Below, piece by piece: positions 1 to 13,254 of a stretch of DNA of 64,000 nucleotides (position 1 is its first letter; each line of letters opens with the position of its first letter). The DNA lies in the NCBI RefSeq assembly GCF_040802235.1, contig NC_133168.1, positions 35,731,759-35,795,758 on the forward strand, written 5' to 3'. The position numbers were made by a program, and so were the translations under genes. This DNA is from Manis javanica. Lineage: Eukaryota; Chordata; Mammalia; Pholidota; Manidae. The notes beneath the pieces are model-generated. The model searched no databases, had not been told where the DNA came from, and saw only the letters and a list, made by a program, of their open reading frames with translations.

Positions 1-109
1 ACATTAAAGGAATGTTATGTGGAATTAGTCCGATGGTAAGTATATGTGTATGTACGTGTGTGGGAACATGAGGTCTTATATGGTGGCTTGTGTATATTTT
101 TGATTACTC

Positions 110-283
110 CACATGGTGAGGGACCTCTGTAGAGCCTCTTTTATAAGGGCACCAATCTCATTCATGAGGGCTACGTCCTCATAACCTAATCACTTTCCAA
201 AGGCCCTACCTCCAAACACCATCATATTGAGAATTAGATTTCAGTATGAATTTTGAGGGGACACAAATATTCATTTCATAGCA
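110..283 (+). repeat. Ancient interspersed repeat, 3' part
   Basis: Matches by eye a common old mammalian repeat, with the phrases 'ataagggcaccaatc', 'cataacctaatcac' and 'aggccctacctccaaa', ending near 'gaggggacacaaatattcat'. A second member occurs at about 16.61-16.95 kb. I could not assign a library name with confidence. Confidence 0.5.
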
Positions 284-2280
284 CTGTTATTGAAAACCTT
301 AAATTGTACCTGCTTCCACTCCATCCGACTTACATTTTCAATATTCTCCAATATGTAATCTCTTATATAATCAGGCCTTCTAACCTTCTACAACATCCAT
401 TAAACAACATGAAATGCTCACTTGCACATCTCTGCTCAACTGGTTCTCTTTTCTGTCATTTTCCCAGTGTAATGTCTAAGATTTGGTTTTACCCTATTTA
501 CAAGCTAATTTTTACCCTGTGACTGTATATCATGGAAGCTGGCAGAAGAGATGGAATTTCTGGGCCAATGACAAAAAACTGTATTAATCACAGCAGAGCA
601 AATAGCATGAGCATTATGTTTGCATTTGTTCCCGTTTCCCCAAAGTCCTATGGGAACAACATAGAAGGCTAAGATGGGTACCTGTACACAGAATGGGCTG
701 CATTACTGGACAGAACACTGATCTTGGGGCAGTACCATTTTATAGCAAGTAATAATCAAGCCTGTTCTTTGTCCAAGAGGGAGATTACTTCATCTCTCAA
801 GGTTGCTTGTTCAAACACACTCTGAGAAGTGTTCTGGATAAAAAGCAGTTGGAGCCTTGCATTCTTGGAATACTAGTAAAGCATATAAGAGCATGCACAA
901 TATTTCAAGCCCCCTTTCAAGTCATACTTCCTCCTCAAAGCATTCCCCAGTAACATCAGTCCATGGTAACTTTTTCCTTCTCTTATCTTTTATGACATTA
1001 CCTATCAAACTACAGTAGCACTTGATCATACTTCTCTTTGTATCATATTAAAACTATGTGTTTTCTTTTCCCAGTATGATACCTTCTGAAGACTTTAAAA
1101 AATGTCATCTTGAAAATGCTCAAAACAGCAATAAGACTGATAAAAACAAGTGAAAAGGATTAAATTTTAAATATTTTATTAAGATGAAAAATTTTAGTCT
1201 TCCAAATATTTCTTGAAATTTTAAGACACAGGGTACATAACCATAGATAATAAATCAGCAACCAGAGACTGTATTTTGGTAACTACATTATCCTAGATTT
1301 GAAAACCATGTACTTATAAATCAGCAATTTCTTATGTTATTTTTTGGTGTTTTGTGTATGGCACTGCATTTCTTAAAAACATATTACAGCATAAAAATGA
1401 TATAAATATATTTAATATTTCTCTTATATATAGCAAAGAAACAAAATTTAAAAGAGAAAGTTTTTTGTTTTTGCTTTATCATGGAGCATTCACCAACAAT
1501 TTGGGTTACTGATGTTTCACAGAACACAGTTTGGGAAACATCTCAGACAGTCAGAGGCAGATGGAAAATCAACTGTTGTTTGGCTTACTTCGTAATATTC
1601 TTAAATCACACAGTCTATCCAAAAAGAGCTACTTTAACAAACTCAAGTCTGAGACATGGTCAGGCTATAGGGCATCTTATTCCAATGGCCAAGCAGATAG
1701 ACACACAGGGGATTCATTAAGTCATGCTTCATTTCATGGAGAACAGATAATCATATGTTAGGCATCTTTAAAGATAGTTGAAAGCACTCAGAGAAAGGAC
1801 AGTGCATGAAATTAAAAAACAGATGTTTTTTCTTTTAAAAATCAAAACAGTCCTAACCCCTTTCTCAGCTCCCAGCTCTACTCAAGACTTTTTTGATAAG
1901 ACAACTGTTCTTATTCAATTTGTGTGCAATCTAAGAAGACTAACTTTAAACAGTTGCATTCATTAACTTTAACTATGTTTGCCACTGTGCATGTCAACAG
2001 AATCACATAACCTTTCCAGCCTCATAAGCACATTTATCTCAGCTAGATGCTGCTTAACTCTCCCTGCAGATGTAAGGTGAAGCTCTCTCTATAAAGTAAT
2101 CATTTTATTTTCTTAAAATCTAAACTCTTACTCCAGATCCTCTATATTCATGCTCTAATTTGGGATTCAACAGCTTATACTTATTAAAAATTATACTTTG
2201 TAAATATGATTATTGGCAGTGAAACATAACTGAAAGGGGTACTTCTGGTTAAAATTGTTGGCTTAAAACTACATATTCAA
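284..2280. other. Intergenic, nothing recognised
   Basis: AT-rich sequence with only chance open frames of up to 89 codons, none resembling a known protein. No RNA gene or clear repeat was identified by eye. Confidence 0.4.
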
Positions 2281-3684
2281 CCCCTCCCCCCAAAAAAAGC
2301 CAAAGGATCTTTTTCCGTGTCGTACAGCAACCAGAGAACAGGAGATAGAAAAGCAACACAATTTTTGGAAGTTGGAAAGGAGATGGAAAGTGGTAATTGT
2401 CCTAACAGAGCTGAGAAATCTGAATCCCAGGCAAAACTAGAGAAAAGTAAAAAGCAATATAATTTGTACTATGGAACCTGTAGAAGTGGCTAGGGAGCTA
2501 GCAGCTCCAGTCACCTCTGGAAATGGGGGTGCTGGAGGCAGGGCTAAAAACAGGATTGGTTGAAAGCTTGTTTAAGAAGAATTGGTGTGTCAAATCTCTG
2601 TCCTCACTCCACCTGGGCAACTCCTTCATCCTACGCTAGCAGAAGATGGGGATATTTTAAGCTCTAGATAACAGTTTTTCAAAAATATTTCTTAACTGAG
2701 GGACACTACGCTAGTTGAAGGCAGGGACACTATATTGAACAAATGGGAATTAAGTTAAAATGTATATACTGAATTTTTATTTCCTTGGCATTCTTTCCCA
2801 ACCTGACTCCCAAGATGCTGGCATTCAAGTCTTTATCCTGCAAGCAGTACGGCAGAGGAGCCATATATAGCAAATATGATTACCCAAGAGAAGAGATTTC
2901 AAGAAAAGACACATTTTGAGATTCACTTTAAAATTTCCCAACATGTTATCCTGTGTTGAAGTTCATAGTGTACAAACTCCACCAATGTTCATATTTCATC
3001 CAATTTGGCTTAGATAACCAAGGAGCTCCAGAGAGCTAAGGAAAGTATAAAAGATGGAAGCCAAAACAAACAGAAAGTTCCTTGGAGGGAACAGAAACGA
3101 TGTACTTTTAAGAAAACTTAAAAAAAACCCTATTATTAATTATTTTAGATATGTAAGATGAGATATTACATGTATGAAATGAGAATGGAATGGTATTAAA
3201 AAGCACTTAGAGGACAAGACAATTCTTGAAAATTTCCAACATGCTAACAGAAATAAAAAATGCAATAGAATGATTGGAAGACAAACTTGGAGGAAATAAA
3301 GAATTAAGATAAAGAGACGGAAAAAAGAAAAGTAAAGAAAATTAGAGGATTAGTCTAGGAGATCTAACATCTTACTAGTAAGGTTCCAGAAGACATCAGA
3401 GGAAGTGGATAGAATAGCATAAGACTTTATCACAGAAATAATTCAATAATTTTCCCCAAATGGAAGGCATAGGTTTCTAGATTGAAGAATTCCATTAGGT
3501 GATCAGCACAGTGTAGAGATACAGACCCACACTGAGATGCATCACTTTTGGAACACTGTAGATAAGGAGACAATGCTCAAATCTTCCAGAGAGAAATAAA
3601 AGACCAAGAATCAAAAATCAAATGGCACTGAACTTCTGAAAAATAACTGGAAACTGATTAATCATGCTTTCACAAACTTTATTA

Positions 3685-3900
3685 CTTACTCTTTTTTTAT
3701 TGAAATGTAGTTGATATACCATTTTATATTGGCTTCAGGTATACAACATAGTGTGATTCTACAATATATACATTACTCAATAAATGTAGTTACTATCTGT
3801 CAACGTACAAAGAAATTAAAATACTTTTGACTATATTCTTAATGCTGTACTTGTGTCCCTGTGACTAATTTATTTTATACTTGGAAGCTTGTACCTTTTT
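3685..3900 (-). mobile_element. Older L1M 3' UTR fragment (minus), left piece
   Basis: Begins with a T-rich stretch followed by 'attgaaatgtagttgatata' and 'ggcttcaggtatacaacata', typical of the 3' UTR of old L1 in reverse orientation. It breaks at about 3900, where the younger L1 enters, and resumes at about 5229-5315 ('tttatctatttcacctcctc', 'ggtaaccaacagtc'). Confidence 0.7.
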
Positions 3901-5228
3901 TAAAATTCATTTTATTATCATTAATCTACAATTACATGAAGAACATTATGGTTACTAGACACCCCCTTCACCAAGTCCCCCCCAACAAACCCCATTACAG
4001 TCACTGTCCATCAGCGTAGTAAGATATTGTAGACTCACTACTTGTCTTCTCTGTGTTGCACAGCCCTCCCTATGCCCCCCACCACATTATACATGCTAAT
4101 CGTAAGGCCCCTTTCTTTTTCCCTGCCCTTATTCCTCCCTTCCTACCCCTCCTGCCCAGTCCCTTTCCCTTTGGTAACTGTTAGTCCATTCTTGGGTTCT
4201 GTGATTCTGCTGCTGTTCTGTTCCTTCAGTTTTTCTTTGTTCTTATACTCCACATATGAGTGAAATCATTTGGTACTTGTCTTTCTCCACCTGGCCTATT
4301 TCACTGAGCATAATACCCTCTAGCTCCACCTATGTTGTCGCAAATGGTAGGATTTGTTTTCTTCTTATGGCTGAATAATATTCCATTCTGTATATGTACC
4401 ACATCTTCTTTATCCATTCATGTATTGATGGACACTTAGGTTGCTTCCATTTCTTGGCTATTATAAATAGTGCTGCGGTAAACATAGGGGTGCATCTGTT
4501 TTTTTCAAACTGGGCTGCTGCATTCTTAGGGTACAAGTGGAATTCCTGGGTCAAATGGTATTTCTATTTTGTGCTTTTTGAGGAAACTCCATGCTGATTT
4601 CCACAATGGTTGAACTAATCTGCATTCCCACCAGCAGTGTAGGAGGGTTCCCCTTTCTCCGCAACCTTGCCAACATTTGTTGTTGTTTGTCTTTTGGATG
4701 GTGGCGATCCTTACGGGTGTGAGGTGATATCTCATTGTGGTTTTAATTTGCATTTCTCTGATGACAAGCGATGTGGAGCATCTTTTCATGTGTCTGTTAG
4801 CCATCTGAATTTCTTCTTTGGAGAACTGTCTGTTCAGCTCCTCTGCTCATTTTTCAATTGGATTATTTGCTTTCTGTTTGTTGAGATGCGTGAGCTCTTT
4901 ATGTATTTTGGATGTCAACCCTTTATCGGATCTGTCATTTATGAATATATTCTCCCATACTGTAGGGTACCTTTTTGTTCTATTGATGGTGTCCTTTGCT
5001 GTACAGAAGCTTTTCAGCTTGATATAGTCCCACTTGTTCATTTTTGCTTTTGTTTCCCTTGCCCAGGGAGATATGTTCATGAAGAAGTCACTCATGTTTA
5101 TGTCCAAGAGATTTTTGCCTATGTTATTTTCTAAGGGTTTTATGGTTTCATGACTTACATTCAGGTCTTTGATCCATTTCAAATTTACTTTTGTGTATGG
5201 GGTTAGACAGTGATCCAGTTTCATTCTC
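3901..5228 (-). mobile_element. 5'-truncated L1 inserted in an older L1
   Basis: A 1.33-kb minus-strand L1 covering the ORF2 C terminus and 3' UTR. Reversed frames show typical ORF2 tail words such as FIIAKKWKQPKCPS and [15 protein letters not shown]. It is flanked by a 16-bp target duplication with one mismatch (3885-3900 and 5229-5244), and the older L1 continues on both sides. Its 3' UTR differs from that of the two 6-kb L1s, suggesting a related but distinct subfamily. The coding frame is broken. Confidence 0.85.
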
Positions 5229-5589
5229 AAGCTTATACCTTTTTAACCCCTTTATCTATTTCACCTCCTCCCCACACCCACCATGGTAACCAACAGTCTT
5301 GTCTAGAGCACACAGTCTTCTAGAGGTGGCATCAAGGAAATGAGGAATCCCCTAAAAGATAGAGGGGAAGAGAATGTCTAAAATGATGGTGAAAGGAAAA
5401 GACAAAAACAATGATAATTTAGTCCTCCATAATAAGATTAGCCTTTATGGGTTAGTCAAGGTTTAGAAAGAAATAAAGTTAAATTTTTAACAAAATTATG
5501 AATTTTTAATATTTTATTGGAAAAAATCACTTCAACCTCTTTTAAATAATGCACAGTGGCTTTAAAACATGTCCACAGATTTTTTTTTG

Positions 5590-5915
5590 AAACTCCATCC
5601 TTGAGGATATAGAGGTTAATTCCCTCTCTTGATTATATGTTGGATTTAGTGACTCATTTCAAAGTAACAGAAAAATGTGGATATACATCATCATAGGTCA
5701 TTAAAACCTCCTTTCTCTCACTCTCTCCTGGATTGCTTTCTTGATGGAATTCAGCTGCCAGGTTTTGAGGATTTTGAAGCAACTTCTGGAGATGCCAAAG
5801 TGGTGAGGAACTGAAACCTCCTTCAGGAACTAAATGAATGTCCTGTCTAAGCCATTGAGTTATGGGGTTATTTGTTACACAATAGAAGCTAACTAATACA
5901 TAGTCTTTTGAAATT
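5590..5915 (+). repeat. MLT1-type (ERVL-MaLR) LTR remnant
   Basis: The 3' end 'ttatttgttacacaatagaa...aactaatac' is the characteristic MaLR/MLT1 LTR terminus. The body contains 'ggtgaggaactgaaacctcc', also typical. The left boundary is approximate. Confidence 0.6.
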
Positions 5916-6746
5916 TATAACTTATGACTATAATGTTCACCCTCCCCACCATTGGTGAGTGACTGTACATTTTATTTCTCTACCTGAATGTCACAGGCTT
6001 CACTTTCCCAGCTTGTCAAGTGGCAATTTCTGGAGAGTTTACACATGTGTGAAAAGAACTGTAATTTTGATGGGTATAGGAACTGGGACTTTTATGTATC
6101 CTGGCTGCTCAGCACCTCTTGTGCCTTCCTGCATTACAGTTCTCAACAACATCAAAGGCTTATTTAAATTTTGAGTCAGTTCTTTCCGTGCTGCAATAGT
6201 TAAGCAACAAGACAGCATCAGAAGGCTTGAGTCTTCTTTAAGAAGTGAACTGATAGAAAACTTAATGTGCTTGAAAATAATGAGAAGAGATTTATGCAAG
6301 GGGGGAAAGAGTTTGAGGATTAATGATAAGAACAGAGAAAGCTGAGAAACTAAAAACTATTCTACTATTAAAACCAAAAGCTGTGGAGGAAAGGAAATCT
6401 ACTCTTACGCTGCTTGGTCCAGTGGTCAATAGTGTTTACACAGATATGTGTAACCACTGAGTATTGCTTTAACTCCAATTACATAGTAATAGTGGGGATA
6501 AGGGTCAGGAAGATTGCCTGTGTGGGTGGTTATGATAGAAGCTGTGTATGAGAAAGTCTTATAATTCTTATGTGAAAATATAACCATACTATTTACAAAA
6601 ACAAAGCAAATGGCAGAATAATTGGTTACAGGAGTAGGAAGGAGACATTGATTGTGAAGCAGGAAATGGTAGAAGGTTGGAGAGGTGAAAGTCAAGGAGG
6701 GAAGGTAGGCACATAATTTGCACTTTTATCTGACTCCGAATTGTTT
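5916..6746. other. Intergenic, nothing recognised
   Basis: Unique-looking AT-rich sequence with only short chance frames on both strands. It ends at the left target-duplication copy of the full-length L1. Confidence 0.35.
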
Positions 6747-7104
6747 GCATGAATATGTTATTTTTTCTATTAAGGTACGATTGATATACATTCTTATGAA
6801 GGTTCCACACGAAAAAACAATGTGGTTACTATATTTACCCATATTACCAAGTCCCCAAACATACCCCAATGCAGTCACTGCCCATCAGTGCAGCAAGATG
6901 CCATAGATGGACTATGTCCCTTCTTTGTGATACACTGTTCTCCCTGTGATCCCACACACCATGTGTACTAAACATAATAACCCTCAAAACCTTCTCCCTT
7001 CCTACCCACCTGCCCTCCCACACCCCTCCCCTTTGGTAACCACTAGTTCATTCTTGGAGTTACTGAGTCTGCTGCTATTTTGTTCCTTCAGTTTTGCTAC
7101 ATTG

Positions 7105-10100
7105 TTATACTCCACAAATGAGGGAAATCATTTGGCATTTGTCCTTCTCCACCTGGCTTATGTCACTGAGCATAATGTCCAACAGCTCCATCCATGTTGT
7201 TGCAAATGGTAGGATTTGTGTCTTTCTTTTGGCCAAATAGTATACCATTGTGGATATATACAACATCTTCTTTATCCATTCATCTACTGACAGACACTTA
7301 GGTTGCTTCCATATCTTGGCTATTGTAAAAAGTGTTGTGATAAACATTGGGGTGCATATGTCTTTTTGAATCTGAGAAGTTGTATTCTGTGGGTAAATTC
7401 CAAGGAGTGGGATTCCCAGGTCAAATCATATTTCTATTTTTAGTTTTTTGAGGAACCTCCATATTGCTTTCCATAATAGTTGAACTAGCTTACATTCCCA
7501 CCAGCAGTGCAGGAGAGTTCCCCTTTCTCCACATGCTCACAAGCATTTGTTGTTCTTAGTCTTTTTGATGCTGGCATTCTTACTGGTGTGAGGTGATATC
7601 TCATTGTGGTTTTAATTTGCATTTCCCTAATGATAGTGATGTGGAGCATCTTTTCATCTGTCTGTTGGCCATCTGAATATCTTTGGAGAATTGTCTCTTC
7701 ATATTCTCTGCCCATTTTTTAATCGAGTTATTTGCTTTTTGGGTGTTGAGGCATGTAAATTCTTTATATATTTTGGATGTTAACCCCTTGTAAGATATGT
7801 CATTTACAATATATTCTCCCATACTGTAGGATGCCTTTTTGTTCTGTTGATGGTGTCCTTTGCTGTACAGAAGCTTTTCAGCTTGATATAGTCCCATGAG
7901 TTCATTTTTGCTTTTATTTCCTTTGCTTGAGGAGATGCATTCAGGAAGAAGTTGCTCATGCTTATATTCAGGAGATGTTTGCCTATGTTATCTTCTAAGA
8001 GTTTTATGGTTTCATGACTTACATTCAAGTCTTTGAACCATTTCAAGTTTACTTTTGTATATGGGGTTAAACAATTATCCAGTTTCATTCTCTTGCATGT
8101 AGCTGTCCAGTTTTGCCAATACCAGCTATTGAAGAGTCTGTCATTTCCTCATTGTATGTCCATGGCTCCTTTATCATATACTAATCGACCATATATGGTT
8201 GGGTTTATATCTAAGCTCTCTAATCTGTTCCACTGGTCTGTCGCTCTGTTCTTGTGCCAGTACCAAATTGTCTTGATTACTGTCACTTTGTAGTAGAGCT
8301 TGAAGATGGGGAGTGTAATGCCCCCAGCTTTATTCTTCCATCTCAGAATTGCTTTGAGTATTTGAGGTCTTCTGTGGTTCCATATGAATTTTAGAATGAT
8401 ATTCACTAGTTCATTGAAGAATACTGTTGGTATTTTGATAGGAATTGAATTGAATCTATAGATTGCTTTAGGCAGGATGGCCATTTTGACAATATTAATT
8501 CTTCCTATCCATGAGCATGGGATGTGTTTCCATTTATTGGTATCCTCTTTAATTTCTCTCATGAGGGTCTTGTAGTTTTCAGGGTATAGGTCTTTCACTT
8601 CTTTGGTTAGGTTTATTCCTAGGTATTTTATTATTTTTGATGCAATTGTGAATGGAATTGTTTTCCTGATTTGTTTCTCTGTTAGTTCATCATTAGGAAT
8701 CTTGCAGATTTCTGTGTACTAATTTTGTATCTTGCAACTTTGCTGTGTTCAGATATTAGAGCTAACAGTTTTGAAGTGGAGTCCTTAGGGTTTTTTATGT
8801 ACAATATCATGTCATCTGCAAACAGGGACAGTTTAACTTTTTCCTTGCATGTCTGGATTCCTTTTATTTCTTTGCATTGTCTGATTGCTGTGGCTAGGAC
8901 ATCCAGTACTATGTTGAATAGAAGTGGGGAAAGTGGGCATCTTTGTCTTTTTCCTAATCTTAACAGAAGCTTTCAGCTTCTCACTTTTAAGTATGATGTT
9001 GGCTGTGGGTTTGTCATATATGGCTTTTATTATGTTGAGGTACTTGCCCTCCATACCCATTTTGTTGAGAGTTTTTATCATGAGTAGGTGTTGAATTTTG
9101 TCAAATGCTTTTTCAGCATCTATGGAGATGATCATGTGGTTTATTCTTTCTTCCTATTGAAGCGGTGGATTGTGTTGATGGATTTTCGAATGTTGTACCA
9201 TCCTTGCATCCCTGGGATAAATATTACTTGATCGTGATGGACTATCTATATTTGAATTCATTTTGCTAATATTTTGTTGAGTCTTTTTGCATCTATGTTC
9301 ATCAGGGATATTGGTCTGTAATTTTTGTGTGTGTGTAGTGTCTTTACCTGGTTTCAATATTAGAGTGATGCTGGCCTCATAGAATGAGTTTGGAAGTATT
9401 CCCCCTTCTTCTACTATTTGGAAAACTTTAAGGAGGATGGGTATTAGGTCTTCACTAAATGTTCGATAAAATTCAGCGGTGAAGCCATCTGATCCAGGAG
9501 TTTTGTTCTTAGGCAGTTTTTTGATTACCAGTTTGATTTTGTTGCTGGTAATTGGTCTGTTAAGATTTTCTGTTTCTTCCTTGGTCAGCATTGGAAGGTT
9601 GTATTTTTCTAGGAAGTTGTCCATTTCTTCTAGGTTATCCTGTTTGTTTGGTATATAGTTTTTCATAGTATTCTCTCATAATTCTTTGTATTTCTGTGGT
9701 GTCCATAGTGATTTTTCCTTTCTCATTTCTGATTCTGTTTATGTGTGTAGACTCTCTTTTTTTCTTGATAAGTCTGGCTAGGGGTTTGTCTAGTTTGTTT
9801 ATTTTCTCAAAGAAGCAGTTCTTGCTTTCATTGATTCTTTTTATTGTTTTATTCTTCTCGATTTTATTTATTTCTGCTCTAATATTTATTATGTCCCTTC
9901 TTCTACTGACTTTGGGCCTCATTTGTTCTTCTTTTTCTAGTTTCATTAATTGTGAGTTTAGACTGCTTATATGGGATTGTTATTCTTTCCTGAGGTAGGC
10001 CTGTATTGAAATATACTTTCCTCTTAGCATAGCCTTGGCTGTGTCCCACTAATTTTGTGGTGTTGAATTATTGTTGTCTTTTGTCTCCATATATTGCTTG

Positions 10101-10907
10101 ATCTCTGTTTTTATTTGCTCATTGATCCATTGCTTATTTAAGAGTGTGTTGTGAAGCCTCCATGTGTTTGTGGGATTTTTCATTTTCTTTGTGTAATTTA
10201 TTTCTTGTTTCATACATTTGTGGTCTGAGAAACTGGTTGGTACAATTTCAATCTTTTTGAATTTGCTGGGGCTCTTTTTGTGGACTAGTATACAATCTAT
10301 TCTTGAAAATGTTCCATGTGCACTTGAGAAGAATGTGTATTCTGCTGCATTTGGGTGTAGAGTTCTGTAGATGTCTGTTAGGTACATCTGTTCTAATGTG
10401 TTGTTCAGTGCCTCTGTGTCCTTACTTATTTTCTGTCTGGTTGATCTGTCCTTCAGAGTGAGTGAAGTGTTGAAGTCTCCTAGAATGAATGCATTGAATT
10501 CTATTTCACCTTTTAATTCAGTTATTATTTATTTCACATATGTAGGTGCTCCTGTTTTGGGAGCATAGATATTTATAATGGTTATATCTTCTTGTTGGAT
10601 TGACCCCTTTATCATTATATAATGTCCTTCTTTGCCTCTTGTGACTTTCTTGGTTTTGAAGCCTATTTTGTCTGATAGAAGTACTGCAACACCTGCTTTT
10701 TTTTTCTCTATTAGTTGCATGCAATATCTTTTTCTATCCTTTCACTTTTAGTCTGTGTATATCTTTGGGTTTAAAGTGAATCTCTTGTAGGCAGCATATA
10801 GATGGGTCTTGCTTTTTTATCCATTCAGTGACTCTATGTCTTTTGATTTGTGCATTCAGTCCATTTAAATTTATGGTGATTATCGATAGGTATGTACTTA
10901 TTGCCAT
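7105..10907 (-). pseudogene. L1 ORF2p remnant (copy B)
   Basis: Starts MAISTYLSIITINLNGLNA, the endonuclease N terminus, with the CLQEIH catalytic-Glu motif soon after. Reverse transcriptase words follow in shifted frames ([14 protein letters not shown] at about 9.1 kb, the FADD-region codons near 8.8 kb). The C-terminal tail ends in QMISLICGV at 7105. At least half a dozen frame breaks interrupt it, so no active enzyme is encoded. Confidence 0.88.
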
Positions 10908-11199
10908 CACAGACTTTAGATTCATGGTTACCAATGGCTTTAGGTTAACTTCCTTTCTATCTAAGAGTTTAACTTAACTCACTTAATATGCTATTACAAA
11001 CACAATCTAAAGGTTCTTTTCTTTTTCTCTTCCTTTTTCTTTCTCCTCCATTCTTTATATACTAGGTATCATATTCTGTACTCTTTGTCTATCCCTTGAT
11101 TTACTTTGGGGATAGTTTATTTAATTTTGCATTTGCTTAGTAATTAGCTGTTCTACTTTCTTTACTGTGCTTTTATTTCCACCTAATAAGGTGACAGCT

Positions 11200-12089
11200 A
11201 TTAAACCTTAGGAACACTTTCATCTATAGCAGTCCCTCCAAAATAGACTGTAGAGATGGTTTGTGGGAGGTGAATTATCTCAGCTTTTGCTTATCTGAAA
11301 ATTGTTTGATACTTCCTTCAAATTTAAATGATAATCTTGCTGGATAAAGTAATCCTGATTACAGGCCTTTCTGCTTCATTGCATTAAATATATCATGCCA
11401 CTCTCTTCTGGCCTGCAAGTTTCTGCTGAGAAGTCTGATGTTAGCCTGATGGACTTTCCTTTGTGTGTGATCTTATTTCTCTCTCTGGCTGCTTTTAATA
11501 GTCTGTCTTTATCCTTGATATTTCCCATTTTAATTACAATGTGTCTTGGTGTTGTCTTCCTTGGGTCCCTTGTGTTGGGAGATCTGTGCACCTCCATGCC
11601 CTGAGAGACTATCCCCTTTTCCAGATTGGGAAAGTTTTCCGCAATTACCTCATCAAAGACATTTTCTATCCCTTTCTCTCTCTCTTCTTCTTCTGGTATC
11701 CCTATAATGCAAATGTTTTTCCATTTGGAATGGTCACACAGTTCTCTCAGTATTCTTTCATTCTTGGAGATCCTTTTTTCTCTCTGTGCTTCAGCTTCTT
11801 TGCATTCTTCTTCTCTGGTTTCTATTTCATTTATCATCTCCTCCACCGTATCCAACCTACTTTTAGTACCCTCCATTGTGTTCTTCAATGATTGGATCTC
11901 TGACCAGAATTCATTCCTGAGTTCTTGAATATCTTTCCCTACCTCCATTAGCATGTTAATGATTTTTATTTTGAACTCCCTTTCAGCAAGATTCCCAAGG
12001 TCCATGTCATTTAAATCTTTCTTGGGAGTTGTATTAATAATTTCACTCTGGACCAGGTTCCTTTGGCATTTCATATTTGTATATGGCAC
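11200..12089 (-). pseudogene. L1 ORF1p remnant (copy B)
   Basis: The frame from 12089 to 11376 encodes 237 residues of L1 ORF1p, the RNA-binding chaperone. A coiled-coil part (IQSLKNTMEGTKSRLDTVEE) is followed by the RRM-like part (RILRELCDHSKWKNICIIGI) and the start of the C-terminal domain (HIVIKMGNIKDKDRLLKAAR). A frame break near 11376 cuts off the last few dozen residues, which continue in another frame to about 11200. Confidence 0.85.
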
Positions 12090-12794
12090 CCTCTAGTGTC
12101 CAGAGGCTCTACTCTCTGGAGGTGCTCAGCCCCTAAAGCAATGTCAGGGGTCAATATCACAGGGGAGTGGTATTGGTGCCTGGGGGGAAGAACGAGCTGT
12201 TTCCTGCTTCCTGGCTGCTGTGCTTGTCTCAACTGCCTGAACCAGTGGGCCGAGCACACAGGTATAAGATTTTGTCCCAGAGCAGCTGGATATGGATCCC
12301 TGCTTTCCACAAGCAGCTGGAATCCCAGTCTCCCCAGGATCTCTGCCTGTCCCAGCTTTCCCACCCCCATAATCACAAAAGTATGATGAAAGCACCATGA
12401 AATGTAGGTTTGTGCTCCCAGAGCAGATCTCTGGAGCTAGGTATTCAGCAGTCCCAAGCCTCCACTCCCTCCTTGCTCTGTTTCTCTTCCTCCCACCAGT
12501 GAGCTGGGGTGGGGGGAGGGCTTGGGTCCCTCTGAGCCACAGCTTTCATAGGTTATCCTGTTCTGTGAGGTCTGCTCTTTTCTCCAGGTGTATACAGCCT
12601 GTCAGATTCCTCTTTCCTGTTGCTCTCTCAAGGTTAGTTGTATTAATTATATTTTCCTTTTATATGCACTTTTAGGAGGAAGCCTCTGTCTCACCTCTCA
12701 CGCTGCCATCTTTCTGCTTCTACCCATTTCTTTTCTGCTCCTGCTCCTAGGCTGCCAAAGGCACCTGGGAAAAATCTCACAGCATGAATATGTT

Positions 12795-13250
12795 TTTAAG
12801 TAAATTTAAAAAGAAAAGAGAAAAAGACAATTACTAAAAAGTCACTGAAATGTGTGGAGAGAATCTGTAAATGTTTCCATGTTACTAACAGGTGCTTTAC
12901 ATCTTTTACAATGCTAAATTATCTTCCAGGGATTCCCCAAGTACAGTCTTTACATCTACAGAAAGGAATATGTACATGATATTAACTTCCACTTAAGATC
13001 TTCCAACATTTTCTGAAATGATTAAAAATAATCCTATGACTGGAGCCATAATGACTGGCTCTTGGAAAGGAATGTTTTTGTGTTCTGAGATGGAACAAAA
13101 TCTCTAGTGACCAATTGAATTGGTTCTGGTGTCTATTATTTCTCTCTTGATTTCAAGTATGAAAAACAATATTCTTGTTATTAAATAGGCTTTGCTTATT
13201 TTAGCCTTTCCTTCTTGTGCCAATGTTACTCAAAAATTTTTGAAGCAGGA
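12795..13250. other. Intergenic, nothing recognised
   Basis: Sequence immediately 5' of copy B. No gene or confident repeat was seen. Confidence 0.35.
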
Positions 13251-13254
13251 GTCA

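Larger units (their letters stand above)
2290..5420 (+). mobile_element. Old L1M/HAL1-like ORF1 remnant, split by later insertions
   Basis: About 3200-3670 reads as a decayed L1/HAL1 ORF1 region, with a stretch meaning 'rearrangement-prone ORF1' phrases such as 'ccagagagaaataaaa' and 'tggcactgaacttct'. About 5315-5420 looks like its continuation ('gatgatggtgaaagg'). The interval in between, about 3680-5315, is occupied by younger minus-strand L1 material. The 5' limit near 2290 is approximate. Confidence 0.45.
6760..12781 (-). mobile_element. Full-length but dead LINE-1, antisense (copy B)
   Basis: About 6.02 kb, bounded by a perfect 13-bp target duplication GCATGAATATGTT at 6747-6759 and 12782-12794. 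Read on the minus strand it has a 5' UTR (12781 to about 12090), ORF1, ORF2 and a 3' UTR with an A-rich end at about 6760. Both ORFs carry frameshifts and stops, so it cannot move autonomously. The intact duplication and complete 5' end show that it inserted as a full element after the oldest repeats around it. The same family is seen in plus orientation at 36.7-42.7 kb. Confidence 0.93.

Noticed and set aside
7105-12398. Many frames on both strands as possible genes
   Set aside because: All are within antisense L1 copy B: minus-strand frames are its decayed ORFs and UTR, and plus-strand frames are shadows.
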